Counted from the first letter of the stretch, positions 1 to 8,805 are shown. The stretch is DNA of 64,000 bases from Micromonospora cremea (GCF_900143515.1 NZ_FSQT01000002.1:186001-250000); one strand, 5' to 3'. Notes: generated by a model not told the origin, from the letters alone. Made by a program: numbers and translations.

Positions 1-234
1 CCCGGCACCCGACGGGTCGACCGGTTTGCCACGCGCGGCGAGTACGCCGCCGCCGGCATCCCGTTCTACTGGCGGATCGAGCAGGACCCGGTGCACGTCT
101 ACGCGTACCGGATCGGCGACCGGGTGGGGCCTGGCGGGGAGCGGCAGTACGAACAGGTCACCGACGGGGCAAACGTGATCGAGTTGACCGAGCCCTTTGA
201 GATCAAGCTGCCGATCGCCGAGATCACGCCGTAG
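1..234 (+). CDS. Uma2 family endonuclease-like protein, C-terminal part
   Basis: Only the last 77 codons are in the window; the start lies upstream. The translation contains RRVDRFATRGEYAAAGIP followed by FYWRIEQDP. This matches the conserved core of Uma2 (DUF820) proteins, where an aspartate and a lysine or arginine after it belong to a PD-(D/E)XK nuclease fold and a YW-(R/V)-I-(E/D) strand follows. The family is common in actinomycetes and cyanobacteria as stand-alone restriction-endonuclease-like proteins of unproven role. The usual lysine of the K-x-x-E-Y segment is replaced here by T-R-G-E-Y, so activity is uncertain. The gene ends at TAG, 54 bases before the next gene. Confidence 0.72.
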   Translation, partial: PGTRRVDRFATRGEYAAAGIPFYWRIEQDPVHVYAYRIGDRVGPGGERQYEQVTDGANVIELTEPFEIKLPIAEITP

Positions 235-288
235 CCCGCCCGGGCCGGCCGGTCGTTTCGCCCCGGCGGTGCCGGGTAGCCGGAACGT

Positions 289-510
289 ATGGCCGAGCAG
301 AGGGATTTCCGTGAAGGCGACCACGTCTCCTGGGCCAGTCACAGCGGCCGGGCGTACGGCGTGATCAAGGAGAAGCTGATTGATCGGACGCACGTACGCG
401 GGCACGCGGTGAACGCGACCGAGGACGAGCCGCAGTACCGCATCCGCAACGACGACTCGGGCCGGGACGTGGCCCACCGCCCGGAGGTGCTGCGCCATGA
501 GCGGAGCTGA
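289..510 (+). CDS. DUF2945 (hypervirulence-associated TUDOR-like) small protein
   Basis: This 73-residue protein has the pattern F-x-x-G-D-H-V-S-W, then G-x-I, then E-P-Q-Y-x-I-x-N-D, and ends in a histidine-bearing A-H-R-P-E-V-L. That is the layout of the DUF2945/HVA1 TUDOR-like family, a small beta-barrel of unknown biochemical role. The ATG at 289 is the only reasonable start and no strong ribosome binding site precedes it. Its 3' end overlaps the next gene by 14 bases, so the two are almost certainly translated together. The coupling to a DUF3140 gene is itself informative because both families are small, soluble and uncharacterised. Confidence 0.75.
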   Translation: MAEQRDFREGDHVSWASHSGRAYGVIKEKLIDRTHVRGHAVNATEDEPQYRIRNDDSGRDVAHRPEVLRHERS

Positions 511-931
511 CGACGGCCGGGACACCTACCGGGAGTTCACCGAGGCGGTCAACATGAAGCCCGGCGAGCTGTCGTCCTGGCTGGAGAGCGACGAGTCGAA
601 GCAGGTCGGCTGGCACAAGGGCGGTAGCTCCGGCGGCGGCGAGTCGGTCGGGCACGAGTCCGGTCGAAAGATCATCGACCTGTTGCGCCGCAAGCGCGGC
701 GACCTGTCGGAGGGCGACTACAAGCACATGCGCAAGGTGGTCGGCTACGTCCGCCGGCACATGGCCCAGCGCCCCTCCGGCAACGTCCGGGACACCAAGT
801 GGCGCTGGTCGCTCATGAACTGGGGCCACGACCCCCTCAAGGGTCCACTTCCGCCCCCGGGCGGCCCGTCCCGGCGGGCCCTCGATCGGCACGGCACACC
901 GCCGAAGGAGCGCCGGGGACCCGGACGCTGA
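497..931 (+). CDS. DUF3140 domain protein
   Basis: The protein has 144 residues. Residues 10-110 read as a DUF3140 domain: E-F-x-x-A-V-N-M-K-P-x-E-L, W-L-E-S-D-E-S-K-x-V-G, E-S-V-G-H-E-S-G-R-K-I, D-Y-x-H-M-R-K-V-V-G-Y-V-R-R-H and W-R-W-S-L-M-N-W-G-H-D-P. The family is restricted mostly to actinobacteria and haloarchaea and has no known function. The last 30 residues after G-H-D-P-L-K are proline- and arginine-rich and lie outside the domain, so they may be an extension peculiar to this strain. The start at 497 overlaps the DUF2945 gene. The end faces polA, which is convergent, with 50 bases between them. Confidence 0.75.
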   Translation: MSGADDGRDTYREFTEAVNMKPGELSSWLESDESKQVGWHKGGSSGGGESVGHESGRKIIDLLRRKRGDLSEGDYKHMRKVVGYVRRHMAQRPSGNVRDTKWRWSLMNWGHDPLKGPLPPPGGPSRRALDRHGTPPKERRGPGR

Positions 932-981
932 CCCACCACTCCGACGCCACCATGCTGGCAACAGCGCGGACCACGGAAGCG

Positions 982-3681
982 TCAGTGGTCGGCGCTGTTC
1001 CAGTCCCGACCCTCGCCGACCGACACCTCCAGCGGCACCGACAGCGGGTACGCCTCACCCATCTCCCGCCGGACCAGCGCCTCCAGCGCCTCGCGCTCAC
1101 CCGGCGCGACCTCGAAGACCAACTCGTCGTGCACCTGCAACAGCATCCGGGAGCGCAGCCCGACCTCGCCCAGCGCCGTGTCGACGTGCAGCATCGCCAG
1201 CTTGATGATGTCGGCCGCCGAGCCCTGGATCGGGGCGTTGAGCGCCATCCGCTCGGCGATGTCGCGGCGCTGCCGGTTGTCACTGCCCAGATCCGGCAGG
1301 TAGCGACGCCGGCCCAGGATGGTCGAGGTGTAGCCGTCCTGGCGGGCCCGGGCAACCACCTGGTGCAGGTAGTCACGCACCCCGCCGAACCCGGCGAAGT
1401 AGTTCTCCATCAGCCCGCGTGCCTCTTCGGTGCCGATGCTGAGCTGCTGGGACAGCCCAAACGCGCTCAGCCCGTACGCCAGGCCGTAGTTCATCGCCTT
1501 GATCTTGCGGCGCTGGTCCGGGGTGACCTCGTCGACCGGCACTCCGAAGACCGACGAGGCGGTCACCGCGTGGAAGTCGGCGCCGGAGTTGAACGCCTCG
1601 ATCAGCGCGTCGTCCGAGGACAGGTGCGCCATGATGCGCATCTCGATCTGGCTGTAGTCGGCGGTCAGCAGGCACTCGTAGCCCTCGCCCACCACGAACG
1701 CCCGGCGGATCCGCCGGCCCTCCTCAGTGCGGATCGGGATGTTCTGCAGGTTGGGCTCGGTGGAGGAGAGCCGCCCGGTGGCCGCCACCGTCTGGTTGAA
1801 GGTGGTGTGGATCCGGCCGTCGTCGGAGACCGACTTGAGCAGACCGTCGACGGTCGACTTGAGCTTGGCCACGTCCCGGTGGCGCAGCAGGTGGGCCAGC
1901 ACCGGGTGCGGATTCTGCGCGTAGAGCCACTGCAGAGCGTCCGCGTCGGTGGTGTAACCGGTCTTGATCTTCTTGGTCTTGGGCAGGCCCAGCTCGGTGA
2001 AGAGGATCTCCTGCAACTGCTTGGGCGAGCCGAGGTTGAACTCCCGGCCCACCGCCTCGTACGCGCCCTGCGCGGCGGCCTTCACCTCGGCGGCGAAGTG
2101 CGCCTCCAGCTCCGACAGGTAGTGCGTGTCGGCGGCGATGCCGGTGCTCTCCATGGCGGCCAGCACCCGCATCAGCGGCAGCTCCACCCCGGCCATCAGC
2201 CGGGCGGACTGCTCACCGTCGCGGGACAGCTCGGCGTCGATCGCGTCGGCCAGGTCGAGGGTGGCGCGGGCCTGGAGCATGAGGTTCTGCTCGGCCACGC
2301 CCTCGTCGCCCAGCCCGTCGAGGGTGAGCTGGCCGGTCTCCGGCGCGTCCACCCGCAGCTCGCGGTGCAGGTAGCGCAGCGCCAGGTCGCTGAGGTCGTA
2401 GGACCGCTGGTCGGGGCGGGCCAGGTACGCGGCGATCTGGGTGTCCCGGACGATGCCGGCCAGCTCCCAGCCGTGCGCGCCGCAGGCCAGCACGGCCGGC
2501 TTGCTGTCGTGCAACACCTTGGGCCGCTGCGCGTCGGCCAGCCAGCCGGCCAGCGCACTCTCGTCGGCCGGGTCGAGCCCCGCCGGGTCGACCCAGGCCG
2601 CCGCGCCGCCGGCGGTGGCCAGCGCCAGGCCGGCGACGGAGGCGCTGTGCCGGCGGTTGGGGCCGGTGTCGAGCTTGACCGCCATCCCGACCGGGGTGCC
2701 GGTCGGGGCGTGCGCGGCCAGCCAGCCGGCCAGCGCGCCGGGCGCGGTGAGCACCTCGCCGGTGAGGTCGAAGCCGGACTCGGCCTCCGGCTCGACCGAC
2801 TCCAGGTACTGGTAGAGCCGGTCGCGCAGGATGCGGAACTCCAGGGTGTCGAAGACCTGGTGCACCGCCTCCCGGTCCCACCCGGCCCACCGGGTGTCCT
2901 CCGGGCGCAGCGGCAGCTCCAGGTCGGAGACAAGGCAGTTGATCTCGTAGTTGCGGATCACGTCGGCGAGCCGCTCGCGCAGGCTGTCGCCGGCCTTGCC
3001 CTTGATCTCGTCCGCGCGGGCGATCACGCCATCCACCCCGCCGTACGTGGTGATCCACTTGGCCGCCGTCTTCGGGCCGACGCCCGGAACGCCGGGCAGG
3101 TTGTCGCTGGTCTCGCCGACCAGCGCGGCCAGGTCGCGGTAGCGCTCCGGACCGACGCCGTACTTCGCCTCGATCGCCGCCGGGTCCATCCGGGCCAGGT
3201 CGGAGACGCCCTTGCGCGGGTAGAGCACCGTTACCTGGTCGCCGACCAACTGGAAGGCGTCCCGGTCACCGGTGCTGATCAGCACCGTCATGCCCTGGTC
3301 ACGGGCCTGGCAGGCAAGCGTGGCGATGACGTCGTCGGCCTCGTAGCCCTCCATCTCCACCACCGGGATCTGCAGCGCGGCCAGGACCTCCTTGACCAGG
3401 CTGACCTGGCCCTTGAAGTCGGTCGGGGTCTCGCTGCGGCCGGCCTTGTACTCCGCGTACTTCTCCGTGCGGAAGGAGCGGCGGGAAACGTCGAAGGCGA
3501 CGACGATGTGCGTGGGCTGCTCGTCACGCAGCACGTTGATCAGCATCGAGGTGAAGCCGTAGACCGCGTTGGTGGGCTGGCCCGTCGTGGTGGAGAAGTT
3601 TTCCACCGGCAGGGCGAAGAACGCCCGGTATGCCAGGGAGTGTCCGTCGACGAGGAGCAGGCGCGGCGTCGTAGCTGTCAC
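982..3681 (-). CDS. polA: DNA polymerase I
   Basis: This is a family A DNA polymerase of 899 residues, acting in Okazaki fragment processing and excision repair. The N-terminal 5'-3' exonuclease starts at L-L-L-V-D-G-H-S-L-A-Y-R and includes the metal-site stretches E-A-D-D and S-T-G-D-R-D. The middle domain lacks the D-x-E residues of an active 3'-5' proofreading site, as is usual in actinobacteria. The polymerase domain carries motif A (D-Y-S-Q-I-E-M-R), motif B (R-R-K-I-K-A-M-N-Y-G-L-A-Y-G) and motif C (V-H-D-E-L-V-F-E). The GTG at 3681 is preferred because a TAGAGT box ends 7 bases upstream, which suggests a leaderless message. An ATG at 3711 would add 10 residues. Confidence 0.95.
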   Translation of the reverse strand: MTATTPRLLLVDGHSLAYRAFFALPVENFSTTTGQPTNAVYGFTSMLINVLRDEQPTHIVVAFDVSRRSFRTEKYAEYKAGRSETPTDFKGQVSLVKEVLAALQIPVVEMEGYEADDVIATLACQARDQGMTVLISTGDRDAFQLVGDQVTVLYPRKGVSDLARMDPAAIEAKYGVGPERYRDLAALVGETSDNLPGVPGVGPKTAAKWITTYGGVDGVIARADEIKGKAGDSLRERLADVIRNYEINCLVSDLELPLRPEDTRWAGWDREAVHQVFDTLEFRILRDRLYQYLESVEPEAESGFDLTGEVLTAPGALAGWLAAHAPTGTPVGMAVKLDTGPNRRHSASVAGLALATAGGAAAWVDPAGLDPADESALAGWLADAQRPKVLHDSKPAVLACGAHGWELAGIVRDTQIAAYLARPDQRSYDLSDLALRYLHRELRVDAPETGQLTLDGLGDEGVAEQNLMLQARATLDLADAIDAELSRDGEQSARLMAGVELPLMRVLAAMESTGIAADTHYLSELEAHFAAEVKAAAQGAYEAVGREFNLGSPKQLQEILFTELGLPKTKKIKTGYTTDADALQWLYAQNPHPVLAHLLRHRDVAKLKSTVDGLLKSVSDDGRIHTTFNQTVAATGRLSSTEPNLQNIPIRTEEGRRIRRAFVVGEGYECLLTADYSQIEMRIMAHLSSDDALIEAFNSGADFHAVTASSVFGVPVDEVTPDQRRKIKAMNYGLAYGLSAFGLSQQLSIGTEEARGLMENYFAGFGGVRDYLHQVVARARQDGYTSTILGRRRYLPDLGSDNRQRRDIAERMALNAPIQGSAADIIKLAMLHVDTALGEVGLRSRMLLQVHDELVFEVAPGEREALEALVRREMGEAYPLSVPLEVSVGEGRDWNSADH

Positions 3682-3688
3682 GGCAGCG

Positions 3689-3694
3689 ACTCTA
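3689..3694 (-). promoter_or_regulatory. -10 box of polA (leaderless)
   Basis: On the minus strand TAGAGT is followed by 7 bases and then the GTG at 3681. This fits an actinobacterial TANNNT -10 element whose transcript begins at the start codon. No convincing -35 hexamer is visible at 17-19 bases. Confidence 0.45.
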
Positions 3695-3770
3695 GTCCGT
3701 CGCACCGACATCCCCGGGCGGCGGCACCGCGCGTCCGACAGCGGAACGGACGGCCGGCCCAAAAGCCGAC

Positions 3771-3800
3771 GGCCGGCCACCCCGCGAGGGATGGCCGGCC
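3771..3800 (-). terminator. Terminator of the liv operon
   Basis: A 13-base stem (GGCCGGCCACCCC paired with GGGATGGCCGGCC, one mismatch) with a GCGA loop lies 16 bases beyond the livF stop and upstream of polA. It has no long T tract, as is normal for this GC content. Confidence 0.6.
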
Positions 3801-3815
3801 GCCGGTCGGGATGGC

Positions 3816-4529
3816 TCAGGCCACGCCGAGGTACGCCTCCTTGACCGACGGATCGTGCAGCAGGTCCTGACCGGACCCCTCCTTCACGATCTGACCGGTC
3901 TCCAGCACGTAGCCGCGGTGCGCCCGGGAGAGCGCCTGCTGGGCGTTCTGCTCCACCAGCAGGATCGTGGTGCCCTGCTGGTTGATCTCCGTGATGATGT
4001 CGAAGATCTGCCGGATCACCAACGGGGCCAGACCCATCGACGGCTCGTCGAGCAGCAGCAGCTTCGGCCGGCTCATCAGCGCCCGGCCGACCGCGAGCAT
4101 CTGCTGCTCGCCGCCGGAGAGCGTGCCGCCGGCCTGCTTGCGCCGCTCGGCCAGCCGCGGGAAGAGGGTCAGCACCCGGTCCAGGTCGGCGGCGATGCCG
4201 GCGGAGTCCCGCCGGGTGTACGCCCCCATGTCCAGGTTCTCCATGACCGTCATGCCCGGGAAGATCTGCCGCCCCTCCGGCGACTGACACAGCCCCCGGA
4301 CCACCCGCAGGTCGGCCCGGAGCTTGCTGATGTCCTCGCCATTGAACGTGATCTTTCCGGTGGCGAGCGACCGGGTCCCGGAGATGGCCCGCATGGTGGT
4401 GGTCTTACCGGCGCCGTTCGCGCCGATCAGGGCCACCACCTCGCCCTCGTTCACGGTGAGGCTGATGCCGTGCAGCGCCTCGATCCGGCCGTAGGCAACG
4501 GCGACGTTCTCGAGCTCAAGCAGCGTCAT
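3816..4529 (-). CDS. livF: Branched-chain amino acid ABC transporter ATPase LivF
   Basis: This is one of the two cytoplasmic ATPases of a high-affinity branched-chain amino acid importer. It has 237 residues, the usual LivF length. It shows the Walker A motif G-A-N-G-A-G-K-T-T near residue 37, the signature L-S-G-G-E-Q-Q-M-L, and the Walker B run L-L-L-L-D-E-P-S-M-G-L-A-P, where the M-G-L-A-P ending is typical of LivF. It is last in the five-gene operon and overlaps livG by 14 bases, which implies coupled translation. A strong hairpin follows it. Confidence 0.93.
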   Translation of the reverse strand: MTLLELENVAVAYGRIEALHGISLTVNEGEVVALIGANGAGKTTTMRAISGTRSLATGKITFNGEDISKLRADLRVVRGLCQSPEGRQIFPGMTVMENLDMGAYTRRDSAGIAADLDRVLTLFPRLAERRKQAGGTLSGGEQQMLAVGRALMSRPKLLLLDEPSMGLAPLVIRQIFDIITEINQQGTTILLVEQNAQQALSRAHRGYVLETGQIVKEGSGQDLLHDPSVKEAYLGVA

Positions 4530-5457
4530 CGGCGGGCTCCCCCAGGTATGCGGCGATCACCTTCGGATCGCGGCTGACCTCCGCGGGCGCGCCCTCGGCG
4601 ATCTTGCGGCCGAACTCCAGCACCACGATCCGGTCGGTGACCCCCATGACCAGCCGCATGTCGTGCTCGATGAGCAGGACGGTCAGGCCCATGTCACGGA
4701 TCCTGCGGATCAGGTTGAGGAGATCCTCCTTCTCCGCCGGGTTGAAGCCGGCGGCCGGCTCGTCCAGGCAGATCAGCTTCGGCTCGGTGGCCAGCGCCCG
4801 GGCGATCTCCAATCGGCGCTGGTAGCCGTACGGCAGGTTGCGCGCCTCGTCGTTGGCCCGGTCGGCGATCCCGACGAACCGCAGCAGCTCGAGCGCCTTG
4901 GACTCGGCCGCCCGCTCCTCGAGGATGTGCCGGGACAGACCGAAGATCTTCGCGGCCGACAGGCGCACCTGCTGCCAGGTCCGGACGATCCCGGACTCGG
5001 CGGTGACCTGCGGCAGCTCCTCCGGCTTGGGCCGAACCCGGTAGAGCCGGAACAGCGCCCCGGGCACGCTCGTCTTGTGCCGGGAGTCCGTGCCGACCAT
5101 GACGTTCTCCAGCGCCGTCATCTCCGGGAAGAGACGGATGTTCTGGAACGTCCGGGAGATGCCCAACTGGCTGATCTGGTGCGGCTTGCGGCCGGTCACC
5201 TTCTGGCCGCGGAACCGGACCGCCCCGGAGGTCGGCTTGTACACCCCGGTCATCACGTTGAAGCTGGTGGTCTTGCCGGCACCGTTCGGCCCGATGAGGC
5301 CGAGGATCTCGCCCTCGTAGATCTGGAAATTGATCTTGTCGAGGGCGACCACGCCGCCGAAGCGGAGCGTGACGTCGTCGACTTCGAGCAGTACCGACCG
5401 CGGTCCCGGCTGAGTCGGGATCTTCGGCGCCGCGGTGCTGGTGGTCTGGTCAGACAT
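4516..5457 (-). CDS. livG: Branched-chain amino acid ABC transporter ATPase LivG
   Basis: This is the second ATPase of the importer, 313 residues long. After a 25-residue serine/threonine/proline-rich leader it shows Walker A G-P-N-G-A-G-K-T-T. LivG-specific sequence F-Q-N-I-R-L-F-P-E-M-T-A-L-E-N-V follows, then the signature L-P-Y-G-Y-Q-R-R-L-E-I and Walker B L-I-C-L-D-E-P-A-A-G. The extra segment between the Q loop and the signature, about residues 115-170, is longer than in E. coli LivG but common in actinomycetes. The ATG at 5457 overlaps livM by 8 bases. Confidence 0.93.
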   Translation of the reverse strand: MSDQTTSTAAPKIPTQPGPRSVLLEVDDVTLRFGGVVALDKINFQIYEGEILGLIGPNGAGKTTSFNVMTGVYKPTSGAVRFRGQKVTGRKPHQISQLGISRTFQNIRLFPEMTALENVMVGTDSRHKTSVPGALFRLYRVRPKPEELPQVTAESGIVRTWQQVRLSAAKIFGLSRHILEERAAESKALELLRFVGIADRANDEARNLPYGYQRRLEIARALATEPKLICLDEPAAGFNPAEKEDLLNLIRRIRDMGLTVLLIEHDMRLVMGVTDRIVVLEFGRKIAEGAPAEVSRDPKVIAAYLGEPADDAA

Positions 5458-6607
5458 GAGCTGGTGCCTCCTCTGCCTCCGCCGCGCGGTCCTTCAACTC
5501 GCGGGCACGCCGCCGGCTCGGGACGAGGCCCTGCGGACGCAGGATCATCACGAGCACCATGGCCAGACCGAAGACCAGCCACCGGTAGTCGGCGAAGTCG
5601 CGGAACCGCTCCGGCAGGTACGCCAGCAGCACCGCGCCGAGCGAGACGCCGATCATGTTGCCGGAGCCACCGACCACCACCATGGCGACGAAGAGGATGG
5701 ACAGGTTCGCGTTGAACTGGGTCGGGTCGATGAACGCGTTCCGGCTGCCGAACAGGAAGCCCGACAGGCCGCCGAGCGCCGCACCGATGGCGAACGCCCA
5801 GAGCTTGAACTTGAACGGGTACACACCCATCACCGCGGCGGCGTCCTCGTCCTCCCGAACGGCCAGCCACGCCCGGCCGACCCGGCTGTGCTCCAGCCGG
5901 CGAACCAGGAACACCATGATCAGCACGAAGGTGATCGCCAACCAGTACCAGGGCTTCGCGTCGATCAGGCCGAAGTACTTGTTGTCCGCTGCCGGCGCAC
6001 CCTCTGGGCCGGGGATGGCCGAGATGCCCACCGGGCCGTTGGTCAGCCCGGTGGCGTTGCGGGCCACGATCCGGATGATCTCGCCGAAGCCCAGCGTCAC
6101 GATGGCCAGGTAGTCACCGCGCAGCCGCAGCGTCGGCCAGCCCAGCAGCACCCCGGAGATCATCGTCAGCACGATCGCGATGAACAGGCAGATCGCCCAG
6201 GTCACCGCCCAGGTGGGCGGCAGGTTGAACTCCTGCTGGATCCACTTCACCACCGGCGAGTTCACCGAACCGAACAGCGCCACGCTGTACGCCCCGATGG
6301 CGAAGAAGCCGATGTAACCCAGGTCGAGCAGGCCGGCGAGGCCGACCACCACGTTCAGGCCGATCGCGACCAGCACGTAGATGGCGCAGACGAAGAGCAC
6401 ACCCGCCCAGTTGTTACCGCCGTCGATCGAGTCGGTACGCAACCAGGTCAGGCCCGGAATGCCGAGCAGCGGCAGGTAGTAGAGGAACGCCACGAAAGCG
6501 GCCAGCCCGAGGGCCTGCTGCCACTTCGTCAGCGCCCGCCAGCGGTCGCCGACACTGGTCAGCAGGCTCACCCGGCGGCGATCAGCGGAGCGAATCTTGT
6601 CGATCAT
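5450..6607 (-). CDS. livM: Branched-chain amino acid ABC transporter permease LivM
   Basis: This is the inner-membrane permease of the importer, 385 residues with about ten hydrophobic segments. It has the conserved LivM segment G-Y-I-G-F-F-A-I-G-A-Y, followed by a G-D-Y-L-A-I-V-T-L-G-F-G-E-I loop and a late R-V-G-R-A-W-L-A-V-R-E-D-E-D-A-A motif, which is the site that docks the ATPases. The C terminus is charged and cytoplasmic. Its start overlaps the livH stop by 4 bases. Confidence 0.93.
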   Translation of the reverse strand: MIDKIRSADRRRVSLLTSVGDRWRALTKWQQALGLAAFVAFLYYLPLLGIPGLTWLRTDSIDGGNNWAGVLFVCAIYVLVAIGLNVVVGLAGLLDLGYIGFFAIGAYSVALFGSVNSPVVKWIQQEFNLPPTWAVTWAICLFIAIVLTMISGVLLGWPTLRLRGDYLAIVTLGFGEIIRIVARNATGLTNGPVGISAIPGPEGAPAADNKYFGLIDAKPWYWLAITFVLIMVFLVRRLEHSRVGRAWLAVREDEDAAAVMGVYPFKFKLWAFAIGAALGGLSGFLFGSRNAFIDPTQFNANLSILFVAMVVVGGSGNMIGVSLGAVLLAYLPERFRDFADYRWLVFGLAMVLVMILRPQGLVPSRRRARELKDRAAEAEEAPAHV

Positions 6608-7587
6608 GCGCGGGCCCTCCCGAGCGACTCGCCCAACAGACCGGTCGGCCGGAACATCAGCACCACGATCAGCACCACGAAGGCGATGACGTCCTCCCAG
6701 TTGGAGGCGAACAGCGTGGCGCCGTAGACCTCGACGATGCCGAGGAAGAGGCCACCCAGCAGCGCGCCGCGCAGGTTACCGATGCCGCCCAGGACCGCGG
6801 CGGTGAACGCCTTGAGGCCGAGCACGAAGCCGATGCTGTTCTGGGTGAAGCCGAACCGCATGCTCCACAACAGAGCGGCGGCACCGGCCATGATCCCACC
6901 GAGCACGAAGATCAGCATGATCACGCGCTCCTGGTTGACGCCCATCAGCGCGGCGGTCTCCGGGTTCTGGGCAACCGCCCGCACACCGCGGCCGTACCGG
7001 GTGCGGTTGATGAACCAGTCCAGCAGCGCCATCATCGCCACGGCCGCGACGAAGACGATCACCTGGATGTTCGTGATCGCCGTGTTGCCGATGGTGAACA
7101 GGGTCTCCTGCTGGATGATCGTCGGCATACCGACGATCTGCCGGGGCCGGCCGAACGCCGCCGGCAGCACTCCACCGAGCAGCTTGGGCAGCACCTGCCC
7201 GAAGAGCTCCACGAAGACCAGCGACAGACCGATCGCGGTGATCAGGAAGATCAGCGGCGGCGCGTTCTTACGCCGCAAAGGCCGGTACGCGATCCGCTCG
7301 AGCGCCAGAGCCGTACCGCCCGAGGCGGCCGCCGCGACGAGCAGGCCGAGCACCAGGAACAGGATCGCCTGGCCGACGGGCGGGTTATTTTCCACCCCGA
7401 GCTGGTTCCAGAGGATCAGCACCGCGAAGGTACCGACCATGAACACCTCGGAGTGGGCAAAGTTGATCAGACGAAGGACGCCATAGACGAGGGTGTAGCC
7501 GAGGGCGATCAGGGCGTAGATGGCGCCCTTGGACAGGCCATCGACCGTGTGCTGGCCGAGATGGCCGATCAGTTCATCGAAATGCAC
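6604..7587 (-). CDS. livH: Branched-chain amino acid ABC transporter permease LivH
   Basis: This is the second permease, 327 residues from the GTG at 7587. That start is chosen because AAGGAGA (7594-7600) lies 6 bases upstream. An in-frame ATG at 7638 lies before the ribosome binding site and inside an intergenic hairpin, so it is unlikely. The protein has the LivH hallmark G-L-S-K-G-A-I-Y-A-L-I-A-L-G-Y-T-L-V-Y-G, then I-N-F-A-H-S-E-V-F, and a late A-F-T-A-A-V-L-G-G-I-G-N. It is separated from livK by 66 bases holding a strong hairpin, so the permease and ATPase genes are probably expressed at a lower level than the binding protein. Confidence 0.93.
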   Translation of the reverse strand: MHFDELIGHLGQHTVDGLSKGAIYALIALGYTLVYGVLRLINFAHSEVFMVGTFAVLILWNQLGVENNPPVGQAILFLVLGLLVAAAASGGTALALERIAYRPLRRKNAPPLIFLITAIGLSLVFVELFGQVLPKLLGGVLPAAFGRPRQIVGMPTIIQQETLFTIGNTAITNIQVIVFVAAVAMMALLDWFINRTRYGRGVRAVAQNPETAALMGVNQERVIMLIFVLGGIMAGAAALLWSMRFGFTQNSIGFVLGLKAFTAAVLGGIGNLRGALLGGLFLGIVEVYGATLFASNWEDVIAFVVLIVVLMFRPTGLLGESLGRARA

Positions 7588-7605
7588 CGGGGGTCTCCTT
7601 GAATC

Positions 7606-7640
7606 GAGTGCGGCCGGGGTGAGACACCCCGGCCGCACTC
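7606..7640 (-). terminator. Intergenic hairpin between livK and livH
   Basis: GAGTGCGGCCGGGGTG pairs perfectly with CACCCCGGCCGCACTC across a 3-base loop, directly after the livK stop and before the livH ribosome binding site. It has the form of a leaky terminator or an mRNA-stabilising element that would favour the binding protein over the membrane subunits. Confidence 0.65.
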
Positions 7641-7653
7641 CAGTGCCTGGGCG

Positions 7654-8805
7654 TCAGCTGAGCTTGAGCTCCTGCAGCGCCTCGATCGCGGTGCCCTTGA
7701 TCTGGTAGGCCCAGATGACGACCTTCGTCGGGTCGACGTCACCCTTGGCATCGAACTTGATGTACTTCGACACGCCCTGCTTGTCGTACGCCTTGACGTA
7801 CGCCAGGATCTCCGCCCGGGTCTTCTTGCCGTCCTTGAAGGCGTCCAGGTAGATCTTCGCGCCGTCGAAGCCCTCCGCACCGTAGGAGCCCGGCGGGATG
7901 CCGTACTCCTTCTGGTAGTCGGCGGAGAAGGTGCCACCGGCCTTGTCGGCCGGGAGGCACGGGCAGGTGATGATGGCGCCCTCGGCGCCACCGGAGGCAC
8001 CGGCCGGGAAGGCCGGGTCGTAGAGACCGTCCGGGCCGACGAACTTGGCCTGGACACCGGCGGCGCGCATCTGCTTCACCAGCGGCGCGGCCTCACGGGT
8101 GTAACCGCCGTAGAAGACGGTGTCCGCCTGCGCAGACTTGATCTTGGAGATGGTGGCGTCGAACTGCGCCTGCCGCTCCTGGATCTTGTCCTTGTTCACC
8201 ACCAGCGGGCCGAGCTGCTTGCCCAGCTCCTCGGTGATGCCCGCGCCGTACGCGCTGGCGTCATCGATCAGGAAGACCTTCTGCGCGTTCTGCGTCTTCA
8301 GGTAGCTCGCCACCGCGCCGGCCTGCGTGCCGTCGTTGCCGACGACCCGGAAGAAGGACGTGTTGCCCTTCTGGGTCAGGTCGGTACGGGTCGCCGACGG
8401 GCTGACCATCGCCAGGCCCGCGGCCTGGTAGATCGGCATCGTCGCGTCCGACTCACCGGAGAAGTGACCACCGATGACACCGAGGAACGAGTTGTCACCC
8501 GCGATCTGGTTCGCGAACGGGGTCGCCACCGCGGGGTCACCCTGGGTGTCGAACTCCTGCATGGTGACCTTGCAGTTCGGGTTCGCCTCGTTGAACTGCT
8601 TCAGGGCGAGCTTCGCGCCGTTCAGCGACGGGATCACCAGACCCGCGTTGTCACCCGTGAACGCGCCGAAGATCGCGATCTTGCCACCGCAGTCACCGGA
8701 CGCGGTCCCACCCTCGTTGCCACCGGAATCCTGGCAACCAGCCGCGACCACCAGGGTCGCGGCGAGCGCAACGGTACCCAGCGCCCGTACATAGCTTCGC
8801 CTCAC
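7654..8805 (-). CDS. livK: Branched-chain amino acid-binding lipoprotein LivK
   Basis: This is the extracellular substrate-binding protein of the liv importer, 383 residues from the GTG at 8805, which is preceded by AGGAGGTCAGGA. Residues 1-22 form a lipoprotein signal ending in V-V-A-A-G-C. The lipid-modified cysteine is followed by a glycine/serine-rich linker. The mature part has the periplasmic-binding type I fold signature I-A-I-F-G-A-F-T-G-D-N-A-G, then S-P-S-A-T-R-T-D-L-T and V-F-Y-G-G-Y-T-R-E-A-A. It is the first gene of the operon. Ligands could include other amino acids or short amides, as families of this fold vary. Confidence 0.92.
   Translation of the reverse strand: MRRSYVRALGTVALAATLVVAAGCQDSGGNEGGTASGDCGGKIAIFGAFTGDNAGLVIPSLNGAKLALKQFNEANPNCKVTMQEFDTQGDPAVATPFANQIAGDNSFLGVIGGHFSGESDATMPIYQAAGLAMVSPSATRTDLTQKGNTSFFRVVGNDGTQAGAVASYLKTQNAQKVFLIDDASAYGAGITEELGKQLGPLVVNKDKIQERQAQFDATISKIKSAQADTVFYGGYTREAAPLVKQMRAAGVQAKFVGPDGLYDPAFPAGASGGAEGAIITCPCLPADKAGGTFSADYQKEYGIPPGSYGAEGFDGAKIYLDAFKDGKKTRAEILAYVKAYDKQGVSKYIKFDAKGDVDPTKVVIWAYQIKGTAIEALQELKLS

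Noticed and set aside
799..3870. A 1023-residue open frame on the plus strand antisense to polA
   Set aside because: It is rich in Arg, Gly, His and Val with no domain pattern, and polA on the other strand is unmistakable. High GC keeps the opposite frame open.
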